Source of the DNA: Eudorina sp. 2006-703-Eu-15
Taxonomy: Eukaryota; Chlorophyta; Chlorophyceae; Chlamydomonadales; Volvocaceae
Direction: 5' to 3'
Length of the DNA stretch: 64,000 bases
Assembly: GCA_003117195.1 (NCBI GenBank)
Contig: BDSI01000219.1
Coordinates: 52,349-116,348 of the forward strand
The notes under the pieces are model-generated. The model saw only the letters and a program-made list of their open reading frames with translations. It was not told the origin of the DNA and searched no databases. Each line of letters opens with the position of its first letter. The first letter of the stretch is position 1. The position numbers and the translations under genes were made by a program. Shown piece by piece: positions 43,601 through 54,773 of this stretch.

Positions 43601-46600
43601 ATCAGCGTGTCCCTGCTGGAGTTTGCGGTCGACCGCGGCTGGTGGGTGCCGTCCGTCCGGCGGCGAGGAGGGGGTTGGGTTTGACCGCGGAGGGGGGAAG
43701 ACGATGAAGATCCGAAGGACCATCGGGGAGCACGGCCTTGCCAAGGGAGGGCTCCAAATGAATCACCTCCGCGCGGTCGCTTGTACGCGGGTTGCACCGC
43801 CGGGTGATGACGAGTGCCCCGCCCTCCTTGTCCCCCGTGTTCTTCCTCGCGGTCTGCGACTGTCGTTGCGGTCGACGTGGCCGGGGGGAGCAGGTGCCAC
43901 ACCGCCGGCGTGCTGGTGAGCCAGCTGGAGGTGGCGGGGATCGCCTGGCCCGAGGTGCTGCGCCGCTGCAGCGACGGTCTGACGCTGCTGCACCGGGCGG
44001 TGAGGTCCGCCCGGAGCGAGATGGTGGAGCTGGTGGTGCGGCTGGGCGAGCAGAACGGCACACCGTTCGAGTGGCAGGTGTGCGTGCGTGCGTGTGTGGT
44101 GTCGGGGGCGCGGGGGCCGTGTGGGGAAGTGGCAGGGGTGTGGCGGCGGGGGAAGGGGGAAGGGGGAGCACAACGGGAGAGGGCGAGGTCGGGGCAGCGC
44201 CGGCGCATGGCCGCGACGGCGCGCGAGGCCGCAGGGAGCGTTTAGGAGAAGGCGGTAGGGTTGGGCGCTTGAAACGGGGATCGGGAAGCCAAGAACTCGC
44301 GTACGTTCGTGTCAAGCCCACGGCTTAAACCCAAACCCGCGGGTAAGAGCTGCCGACCGCTGCCAACACGCCGACGGGGTGGTTCTCATGCTGGGAACAA
44401 TGGCTGGGAACAACCGTTGTCACTAGACCGGTCCTTGACCGGTCCCTGTCATCCAGGTCACCGGCTGCCTGTCTCGCGGCTGACTTCCTAATGACACACT
44501 CACATCGGGCGGGTTTCGGGTATCCTCGGTTTCCGTCGCCAACATCTGCTATTACGCTGGACATCACTTCTCGCGGCTCAGTTCTCTTGTTTCACATCGG
44601 GCGCCCGTCGCAACGGTCGCGCTTCAACCGGGGCTGCACACCGGGCGCTCCTCTCATCTGCACTCCTCGACCACTGCACATCACCGCTGTTAATGTTTGT
44701 TGCTGATGCTGCTGCTGTGTCCCGCAGGCCGTGAGTATGGGAGGCGCCGGAGAGCAGGACGTCTGCGGCGCTGACGGCGATGCCGACGCCACGGCCTGCG
44801 GAGTGACCCCCCTGCACCTGGCCGCATCGCTGCCGGACGGCGGCCGACTGGCTGAGCGCATCCTCAGCGAGTACCAGGCGGCCTGCGAGCTGTGGGCGTC
44901 TGCGGTGGACTCGTACGGGATGCGGCCGATCGACTGCGCGCGTGCCTCTGGGCACCTGCACCTGACGCCCCAGGGGCGGAACGGAGGAGTCCGAAACGCC
45001 GGCGGGGCCGCTGCTTCACCATCCGCCGCGGCGGCGCCGCGGCCGCCGCCGCAAGGGGCAGCCGCGCCGGCTCCGTTGCCGCCGCCGTCGCCGCAACTGG
45101 CGCCGCCGCGCAAAGCGGGGGCCGGCGGCGCCTCCTCTCCATTGGCGGCCAGCCCTGATGAGCCTAGCAGCACGGCAGCCACCAGCACCACCGCCAGCAG
45201 CACCGCGGGGGGAACTGTCGGCGACGAGGCCGACAGCTCGCGGAGCCGCGCCGCCAGCCCGCGGCGCGGCGGCTCCCGCGGCGCGTCGTCGTCGTCGTCG
45301 TCGTCGTGGGCGGCGGCGCCTCGTTTCGTGGCTTCGATGACGGCGGCGATGGTCGCCACCGCCGTGGCGGCGCCTCGCGAGGCGGCCTGGGTTATGGCGG
45401 CGCCCTTTGTGGGCGACCGGAGGGCTGAGGCCGCGTATGTGGAGGCGGTCGGGGCTGACACGGTGCTGTGGTCGTGTGGCTACCACGTCTACGAGGTGAG
45501 GCGCGGGGCGGGGCCTGCCCTCACTGCCAAGCAGCGGTCGCCCCCGGGGGATGACCGCCATGCGCCACAGAACTGGGTGGTGTGCTGGATGTATTGAAAA
45601 TACACTGCGGTACATGGTCGAAGGGGGGTATGGGGCTTTGGCGCGTACCCTGGGTGTGCCCGGCTTCATTTCTGGGCGCGGTGTTTTCATGCTTTGCAAG
45701 TCGCCGTTCCTCTTCCTGCCCCGCAGAGGACCTTTGCGCTGGCAGTCAGCGCAGTCTTGAATATGTCTCCTGAAACGTTTCCTGTGCCCCGCTCCTCCCC
45801 CCTCTTCCCCTACCACCTCCCCCCTGATGAATTCTGCTAGGGTTTATTTCTTATTGCAATTTAACCCCCTCTGTTTGCCACCCGTCCCCTGTCCCCCTGC
45901 CCCGCCGTCTGCAGCTGTGCATCATCCTGGCGGTGGCGGGCCGCATGGTGAAGGAGCTGCGCGCCCACGACATGGCCGGCATGATTGTGTTTTGCAGCTC
46001 GCACCTGGCCGCCGCAGTGCTGCTGTGCGCCAACTACGGCGCGTGGCTGCGGCGGCGCGAGCTGATGGTCGCGGCAGTGACCGTGGCGCGCACGCTGGCG
46101 AAGCTGCTCCCGGTGCTGGGCCTGCTGCCCTACCCGCACTCGGCCACCAACTACATGTCCGGCGGCATGGTGGGTGGTGTGCACTTTGGAGGGGGGGGTA
46201 TGGATTGGAGGGGGGGGAGGGGGCGCGTCGGTGCTGTTGGTGCGTATCATCGGCGGCGCCTGGAAAGAAGCTGAGCCGGAGGGTGGGGTGGCAAGGTGAT
46301 GACCTGGGATGTCGGATCTGGGTGGGCTGGTGGTGAACTGTCGGCGTGTTGATGCAGAACCGAGCGCTTGCGTGTACGCGGCAGGGAACTCGGGGTGTAT
46401 ATGTGTGTGTTTAGAATTGCAACCCGCCCAGAACCGCCCAGGCCCGGATACTGACGGTGTGTGTATGTATCGTTACATATCTGACCGTTGTGTGTTTAGA
46501 AGTGCAACCCGCCGTTGTGTGTGTTCAATGAGAACCCGTGTGTGTATGTATAAGAAGACCGAGCTGGTGTTGTGTATATCCTCGCGCCCCGCCGCCCGTC

Positions 46601-46708
46601 GTTTCCTTGGTGGCAAACCCAAGCATCCTGGGTGTCGTGCAGTCTCTTTCCATACTCATTCGGACCTTCGCTCTGGCAGCAGCGCGGCTTCAATACGTGC
46701 ACCATTTC

Positions 46709-46788
<80 letters not shown>

Positions 46789-47250
46789 ATTCGCCCTCCC
46801 ACCCCTCTCGCCCTTCCGCTGCCCTCCCACCCCCCTCCGCAGGACGTGGTGCTGGAGGGGCTCGTGCCCGCGTACTTTGAACGCATGCGCGCGCCCTTCG
46901 CCTTCGGACTGCGGGCCGTGGAGGGCCTCGTCACCGGCCTGCTCTACCGAAATGAGCACGTGCAGCTGCGCCTGGCGCCCGCGGGTGTGTCGGCCATGGC
47001 CTACGCCCTGGCCTGGACGCTGGGCTGCGCGGCCATCACCGCGGCGCTCGACGCGCTCTCCCGGCGGCGGTTTGCGGCAGCGAGAGGCGGGGGCCGCGGC
47101 GTGCGGGGAGCCGGCGGCGGCGGATCTCGTGATATGACGGGTTGCGCGGGCAGCGCGCGCGGAGCGGGGCGCGTGAGGCGGGGTGAGGCGGGGGAATGTG
47201 GCGGAGACGCGCCGGGGGGCGGCTGGGTCCTGAAGGAGAAGCAGGGCTGA
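37602..47250 (+). CDS. Multi-pass membrane protein related to the C-terminal half of long SBP/SPL proteins, no SBP box
   Basis: Twelve exons: 37602-38369, 38672-39739, 40165-40336, 40652-41072, 41601-41921, 42219-42417, 42971-43641, 43894-44077, 44728-45495, 45727-45753, 45915-46169, 46843-47250; all phases agree, about 1750 residues. The first exon start (ATG at 37602) and the end of the 27-nt exon are least certain. N-terminal hydrophobic segments (LWVPLVTTAILAQLLALLL, VLVGLLPKAISLVTFLAF) are followed by a Gln/Ala-rich linker. RVHMKIPWAEPEQLPGNF and later SVRAGCIELVFDL parallel the RIVFKLF...LP...RPGC block of plant SPL1/SPL12-type proteins. Next come a probable beta-sandwich (VVVRVTVSNAGG), FGNLTTFELELPAGLP, and ankyrin-like repeats (GLTLLHRAVRSARSEMVELV, CGVTPLHLAASLPDGG). 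Four further membrane segments close the protein. No zinc-binding SBP domain is encoded here, so a direct DNA-binding role is not supported. Two physically separate genes, or a longer 5' end, cannot be excluded. Confidence 0.6.
41439..41592 (+). repeat. Seven 22-bp repeats abutting a splice acceptor
   Basis: Seven consecutive copies of a 22-nt unit (AACACGCTTGCTGTTGCCAACG and variants) fill the end of the intron before exon 5 of the SPL-like gene, stopping 8 nt before the CAG at 41598-41600. The array therefore supplies the branch-point and polypyrimidine region of this intron. Confidence 0.95.
46711..46786 (+). repeat. (AC)38 microsatellite in the last intron of the SPL-like gene
   Basis: An uninterrupted 76-bp AC run, 56 nt upstream of the last exon's acceptor (46842). 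A GT-rich zone at 46400-46560 in the same intron contains CGTTACATATCTG, which recurs near the (GT)n tract at 60815-60918. Confidence 0.97.
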
Positions 47251-50200
47251 GGACCGTGGCTGCCGCGGTGTGGGACACGGCGCGCAGTGGATGGAAGGGG
47301 CCGATTTGGAGTATGGGGTGGATGCGAGGGAAATCGTTTAGGGACCCCGTTCCCTTGTACGCGCTCCCGTTCCCTTGTACGCGCCATTGTTGCACGGGGC
47401 GCCCATTTTGCTTGACGACCTCTTGTCTTAGAGATCCTGCTGGATACGTGTTCAGGTTGATGGTGCTCATCAATAAATAGTATCTCGGTATGTTGGTGAT
47501 AAGCAGCCAGGAGTTGGTGATAGCAGCCAGGAAGCATTCAAAATTTGCATAACGGGTCAGGCGGCGGCGAGGTGGTGGCCGCAGCGGCGGTTGTGGTTTG
47601 GTGGTTTGGTCTTGGGCCCTTGGCCTGGTCGTTGCGGTTTGTTGCCGCTGGTGGGTTTTGTGGCGGTGCGGTTGTGCTGGCGTTTGTTACTTTGGCAGGT
47701 CGGCGGGGCCACCCAGGGGCCGGCCAGCAGGCAGGCAGGACTCCTGGGGGGCGTTGGTGAGATGGGTCGGGTCGGGGTCCATGTCGCTTATGTCCGGCAA
47801 GGACGGCTGCTTGGCCGCCCGCAATCTTAGTGGCCCCCTGCTTTAATGCTCTGGCCGCCAGCCCTGCGACGCGAATGGGCCGCAGGAAGGGCACCGGCGT
47901 TCGCCCGATGTCACCACAGGTGTCGCGGTTGGCGCAGCTCCCATTGTTTCGTTTTCGGCGCAGTTGTGTCGGGGGGTGGGCATTGGCAGCGCTGGTGGCG
48001 GCGCTCCTGGCGTGGTTTGAAAGGCGTGCATGCGCGCTTGAATCGGCATGTGCGAGAGAGGATGGGGATGGAGGACGCCTCCCAAGAACTTCCAAACGGA
48101 GAACCTTACACGGCGGTGAATGGAGCGCGTCCCCGCGCGCTGCGGGGCGGGGGGCGGCTGGATCGCTGGCTGGCGGCAAGCCACCTGGTGGCCGAGCGCC
48201 CGGTGTGATGGGGTGTGCGGTGTGTGGGGCCGTGACCCGCGGTCGCTGGATTGCGCCGGCAGCCATTGAGCGGCTCGTGCTATGCCGGGGCGAGCTGCGG
48301 ATCCTCTGCTAACACATGCGTACCGGGCTTGGTCATGCCCCTCCCTCGCACGTAATGCACTCGTGCCATGCCTTCAGAACAACACACACTCACACAATGT
48401 AGTTCTCCGTGCATTGCACATGCAACACACATGCAGCGCAGCGCGGCTGTTGGGCGGGTGACGCGACTGACGAGCTGGGCTGAGGGCTGAGGGCGGGTGA
48501 CTGGACTGGGCTGTCTGGTGAACCTCACGCGGTCCGCAGTTGGCCCCCCGGGGAAGGGGAGGGCCCCAGGGCCGACGCAGCGCCGGACTGTTCGCGCTCG
48601 CATGCGGGATGTGGCAGCAGCTTACATCGGCGGCCGTCGGGTAGGACACACGAATCTTATTTCTGCGCCGTTGATATCGGCTTTTCCTAGAGCTAAACAT
48701 TTCTAGTAGTGTAGCCTTTTTCCTGCCGCCCAGGCAGGCTTGGCGGTCGCCACGAAGTGTGTGTACGTAATACATGCAGCGCCGGGGTACGAAGGGCACG
48801 CGTGCTCTGAACGCTTGATTGATGCGGAGGAGGTTCGGTTCGCCCACGAGTCTGGTCTGCTGACCGTTGTTTTGGTTGGAGGTCAGTGAAGGATGGAGGG
48901 CCGGAGACTGGAGAGGGCGCTCCGAGAGTGGCTGGATTCGGAGCGCGGATGCCGCGGGGGTGGAGGAGGAGGTTTGAACGGACAGGGAGAGGATGAGAGA
49001 ACCTAGCAGAGCCGTCAAGGGCTGAACCCAAATCCTTTCCTCAACGCGCTGTGGACGTACGGCGGCGACGGGCTCGACTAACCCTACGCGCTGGGTTCGC
49101 AGGTGCCATCGTGGAACCACAACGCAACCAATTTGGGAACCGCCGAATGTCGTAATCTATCTGTCCTTGCGTCCGCCTGGAAGGCCGGCCGTCCGAATGA
49201 AGTACCGTAGCATCGCAAAGAGAAACCTTTGGCGTCCAGGACCCCGTTGTTGCCCCTCGCGGCAGGGGCGATGCGGGGCCATCCGAATGTCGTTCATGGC
49301 TCAGCCCGGCTGCGCGAATTCGTGCGTGGGTGGGGTGGTTTATGTCTTCTTCATCAAATCCGCAGACCCGCGAATGAAAGGATAATGCGCGTGCGCGGCG
49401 TGGCCGTTGGGGAGCACCCGGAGGGGGATCCGATCCCGCCCTCCGGCCCCTCGTGCTTTATTTTGCCCACTCAGGGCGGCGCTTTGTTCGGTGGCCCTCG
49501 TGGGCTCATGATCGCAATACGGCCGGCTGTTGTGCGAGGCGGTCGCAGGAGGTGGAATCCCCCGGGCTGCCTTATTTGCGGAGAGGGCCCTTCTGCCTCG
49601 TGTGACACTGCTGCTGCCGCGGCTGCTGCTGCTGCTGCTGCTGCTGCTGAGGTTATCGTTATCGTTGCCGTGTGGGGCTGCCCCCCTCCCCCCTCCCCGG
49701 GTGACGAGGTGAGGTCCGCGGGACGCGGGTGCCGTCACCGGTGCGCAAGCGTGCGCGTGCGCAAGGTGGAGTTCGGTGCGACGGCGCGGTACGCGGCCCG
49801 GTCCAGTCTGGTCTGGTCTGGGTGGTAGCCGCCGTGGTGGCTGCGCGGAGGAGCGCGAGGTGGCGGGAGGTGGTGACCCGTGGCCCGGTGGAGGAGGACG
49901 ACCTGCTGGCCAGTCCCCCAGAGGCGTCTCAAGCCCCAGAGCGCAGAGCAGCAGCTGCTGCGATGCGGCAGCGCGACATCAATAAAGGAATACATCAATA
50001 GGGTATAATTACAATTCGGGAAGGCGGAGGCGAGCGCCCTGGCGAGTAGGCCCTGCCGCTTGCACCGGCGCTGCCGTGCCGGCACTCGAAGCATCCACAC
50101 ACACACGCCCCGCTCCACCCGTCCCCCCCGCGCCGCCTCGGCGGCTTGTTGCCATTTCACTGCGCCGCCAGATGTCCGGGTGGTGGTGTGCAGTGCGGGC

Positions 50201-53200
50201 CTATCGGGGCCTACCTAGTGCGGTTATCGTTATCCCGTGTGCTGCGCATCCCTCTTGAGTCGTGGGACGCCCGTGTACCGTCCGAGTCGCCCCGTGCGGT
50301 GCCGCACGGTGCAGCAGGAACGTCAAGCACCAACCCTAGGTGCGGTGCGGTGCGGCACGCTTGCAGTGCGGTGCGTCGCAACTTTGGGGGCGCAGGTGCT
50401 GGGCCCGCTGGGAGCCGCGCGGGGGGTTATTGATTTGGAGGGGAGGAGGCCAGCTGGGCGGCCTGGTTGCCCGATGTGCGGATTGCCTCGTCGCAGCTTG
50501 GCAACCGGACTGTGTGTGTCGGATTGAGGAGTGGACTGGCGGTAGGCGGCAGCGCTGGCAGCGTTGTTGGAAGGGTGAGGGTGTGCACGCGGCGAGGTTC
50601 GCGGGGAGTGGGGGCATGCTGCGCGCGGCGCTTGTCAGGACGGAAGGTGGTAGGCAGAGGAGAGGGGGCCAGGGGAAGGGGGGGCAGGTTGTCATTGGGT
50701 GTAACGGAGAGACTCGGACGGAACGGAAGGACTTGGGGAGGAAGGGTGGAGTAGGCGGGGCAGACCAGGACGCGATGCGCCGCCGTGCGGGAACGCGAGG
50801 GGGAACGGCGGCTTCACTTCACCAGGCGGCACGCCGCGAATCTGTAGGAGGCGGCGCGCGGCTGCGCGCGCGCCCCGGCATCTGCCTCCGCCACCGCAGC
50901 AGCTTCGTGGCCGCTGTGCGCGGGGGGCCGCGGCGGGGCCACGTGTTCGCATCCCTTCAAGCATCATCATAATGTTTTGCACATCACATCGAATAAAGAT
51001 CAGTTTTGCACTCTCGCAGCGACTGCTCCTCTTCTATGAATCGTGTTAAGAAGGACCCTGCTCCCCTGTTGGTCCGACGGTGCTTGAGGCCGTCTGGGCC
51101 GCCGGCCGCCGGGCTCAGGGCCCCGGCCGCGACGAGGGCGGGGCGGGACGTGCAGTCGTCGGCGCTGGCTGGCGTAGATTGCGGCGTGGAGGGCCACTGG
51201 TTCGGTATCTGATCACAGTCCTGATCTGGGTCGGACAGCTCTGGTGGTGCCCGACCTCCTCGGGCTCCTGCCGGGTGCCGAAACGTTGTGGAGGCCGCAG
51301 CCGTCGGCCGGCTCCTCCCTGCGCGCGGCACTGCACGGCACGGCACGTCCCGTATCGCTCCGCCGAATAAGGGTGTGTGTATGTGTGCTTAATGGCAAAC
51401 CCGCCCGCGCGTGTTTGTGTGTATGTACGTATAAATTCGCCGCTCGTTCCCGTGGGAACGGCCGGAGCTGGTGCTGCTGCAGTGCCGTCCTAGTCCGTGT
51501 TGCTGCCGGCGCATCGTATACGGGGCGCAGCTGCCTGGTGTGCGGGGCTGTGCTGTGCTCCTGCTGCTGCTGCAGCTAGTTGAAGGTTGGTGCTGCCGCG
51601 GCCGTGTCGGCGACATTGTTTGACATTGCAGGCTTTGTTTCTGGTCGTGGTTGGGCCGTGGTGCGTCGTACCGCAGGAAGCCTATTCGTGACTAGAAGCC
51701 GTTGTTCTTGGATGGATGGGTGGTCAGGTCGGCCGGCCGGCACATAAATAACGTTTGGCCAATACCTAATTATGATTGCGTGCCATCCCCCAGCTGCACG
51801 CTGCCCGCGCTTAAGCGACGGATGCGACGCAAGCGTCCGTTTCCCAGGACCTGATAGACAGGCCTACGAGCTGCAGCGCGTCAGGGCCCGGTGGGGACTG
51901 GTGGTCCGCCGAGGCTGTTGCAATCCTAAACTAGTGCCGTAGTTGGTTGCTCTTGTCGAAGTCCCGGTCCATATCGTGAAGTGTTGCACAGAGGAGGTTG
52001 CCTAGTGGTCATGAATTTGTGCCTTGGTTCTTTAGAGTGCGCGCCAGCCGGGGTGCGAGGTGGATTACGCGCCTGGACTGGAGAGCCCGGCGGGAGCCGG
52101 CGGAGCCGGAAGGGGTGCGCAGGACGGCGACGACGACGAGGGCGACGGCCCCTCTCACGCGATGTCAGCAACGGCTGCCTGCCCTCGTCGGCCAGTGCCC
52201 CCGTCCATCCCCCGCTGGCGGACCAGGGCCCTCGCGCCCTCTTCGATAGCGGCCGCATGTGTACATAAACTGTGTGCGCGCGCGCGTGTGTGTGTATACA
52301 GGGACAGGCAAAGGCGACATGGTGTGGGGGTTCGCGAAATAATTATTGATTTGGTGGCCGCATCCCCTCGGCTTCCTCAATAGTCATCCCTCGCCGCTTT
52401 TCGGCGGCGTTATGTGATCGTCTCGTGCCTTCCTGACGAACGTTTCGTTCCGGTCCGTTCACCGTTTGGCGACTGTAGAAAAACTGTCTGAGCGGGGCGC
52501 GGGAGCGGTGCCGGGTGGCTGTTCATGGGGGGCGAGGGCCGGGGTGGTGGTCCGCGCGCAAGGCGCCAGGGTGGGGCGCACACGCCGGCGGCGGTGAGGC
52601 GGGGCGCCGTCTCGAGCCAGGGAGGCGGGCAGAGGCAGAGGCAGGGGCAGGCGGGTATGTACAATATCGCGTGCGGATGTCGACCTGTCGGTGGAGGTTG
52701 GGCGGCTGAAGCTGTGCGAGCCGATCCGCTGGTTGGGGCCTTTCGGCCGCCAGCCCGTGCGCCCAGAGTGTGCCGTGAGCCACGCGGCGTTATGTGCCCG
52801 GGCCCCCCACCCCACTCTGCCCGCTGTGTCGCTGCGACCTCGTTCTTCCCCGTCCTCTCCTGCGGCCTGCCCCTTGGGCCCTCAATAGTCCCCTGATGTA
52901 AAGCTACGGCGGGGTCAAGACGGAGGCTCACTCATTTATGTATTTCCTGGATCCTCCTAGGATCGCACACCGTGGATCGCCATATCTTGCACCCGACGAA
53001 GGGGAGGGCGGCACGCGCTACGCCTCGCCCGTGGCAGGCGACTGGATGGGTGGCCCCGGCTTGTCCGGTTGGACCCTGACATGAGATATACCAGATACTC
53101 TGGGGTGAGCCGCAGGGGAGGGGGGCAGGGGGGAGCGGCGAGGGGAGGGGTGCTACCACCACGAGGACGGCCTTTCACGTTGGTGGCACGCACGCCTTGC

Positions 53201-54773
53201 GTCTGTCTCTTTCAGCCATGTGGCAATATGAACAATACTCAAGTCAGCGCGCACAATTCCGCGAAACCTGCAAGCATCGTGCGCAAGGCGAGCAATCCAG
53301 GCCCGTTGCGCCACAGTAAGACACGCTCGCAAAAATTCCAGGATGAGTGGCAAATCCACATTTCAAGGAGCGAGTGCAACAGTGTGTGCCGCGCGCCCAC
53401 AGCCGGACAGCGGCTTCTCAATTACTGCCGTGTGACCGTTGGCCCGGCAATAGCCTTAACTTGCTTTGCAGCTCTGGAGCAATAAGATCAAATCATCTAG
53501 TTTCAGCCACTGTGCTTTACATGTGCGCTTTTAGGCCCAGGAGGAAACGGGGTTGAGGGCCGTACGCTGCGCCTCCTTAGTGCCTTCGCAGGATAGCTGC
53601 ATCGCAGGCATTTTGGGATACGTTCAATACATATTGATTATTTCACTTTATGCAGCGGGCATTTCACTCCGCGCGGTAGGAGTTGGCCCTCGGTGGAACC
53701 ATATGTCGTTAGTGTATTAGCATTTCTGTTGGTGGGAAACCTTTCGCCTACTGTTCCGCTCGCCTTTCAAGGCATCGCCACGCACTGGGCTACAGGCTGG
53801 GTTGCCTAAACGCCTGTTCCGCATTACTCCAAAACGCTTGACAGCTGGGCCGGGGCGTAGTAGCGACACGCCCGGCCCTGCGCCGCGGTTCTGTGGCCTT
53901 CACATGCAAACTGCGACCCGGAGCTGCGGTCCAGGAGTCGGGTGGTCACCGCGGCCGGGCGTTGCGCTCGGCGTCACGGCCCGACGCGAGTGCGGCCCCG
54001 CTTGCCAGGCCGAGACAGTGACCGCGGCCGCTCCCTCCCCGCTCCTCAGCATCTCATGTTCCGCCACCTTCCACCCCTCTTCGGGCCGCCCGCCTCCGCG
54101 TCGCGGCCCCCGGGCCTCCTCCGGCCCGGACATGGGCCCCATGACTTCGGGCTGCGCGCCCCTGCTGCGGCCCTCTGCCCTTCCCTCGCTGGCCTGCCCC
54201 GCAACGCGGCGCAGCGCCTCCGGCAGTCGGCTCTGGGGCCCGGGGTGTGGTAGCACTGCCCCCTGGGCGATCATCGCCGGGTCGCAGCCGGGGATCCCCA
54301 TCCCAGGGGTCCAGGGCCCAGCCCCCGGGGCCCGACCCCCCCGCCTGCTGCTGCGGTGCGCCTGCAGCAGCGCGATGCCGCGCTCCGTCGCCGGCTGCCA
54401 CCGCGGCAGCCTCCGAAACCACGCCGGCGCCAGCCGCGCCCGATTCAGCGCCGGCGCGGCACTGACTCCCCTGGCTGTCGCGAGGGGGTGTAGTGGCGGA
54501 GCCCGCTGCGGCAGCGCGGTCGGGAGCGCGACGTGTGCGGCTCGCGGAGGCGGAGGCCGCGGCGGCGATGTCGCTGTGGGACACGGGCAACGCATCGGGA
54601 CGGGGCGCATCATCACTGCCGGCGGCGGTTTCGGAGGAGCAGGAGGGGGAACAGGAGGGGGAGGAGGAGGGGGAGGAGGAGGGGGAGGACGCGGCGCGGG
54701 GTGCGGGGGCGGCGGCCGCGACGTGTCTTGCCGCGCGGGTGTGTTGGAGGGGTTCTCGGGGGTGTCCAATCTG
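47251..54773. other. GC-rich intergenic region, no gene supported
   Basis: Seven and a half kilobases with many long open frames on all strands, which is expected at this GC content. None carries a recognisable domain or a splice-linked partner. One short stretch, 52675-52790 (+), reads ADVDLSVEVGRLKLCEPIRW and then LGPFGRQPVRPECA, more protein-like than its surroundings, and could be an exon or a relic. A (GCT)n run lies at about 49617-49650. Alternative upstream exons for the next gene may sit in 53800-54770, where one frame stays open into its first called exon. Confidence 0.45.
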
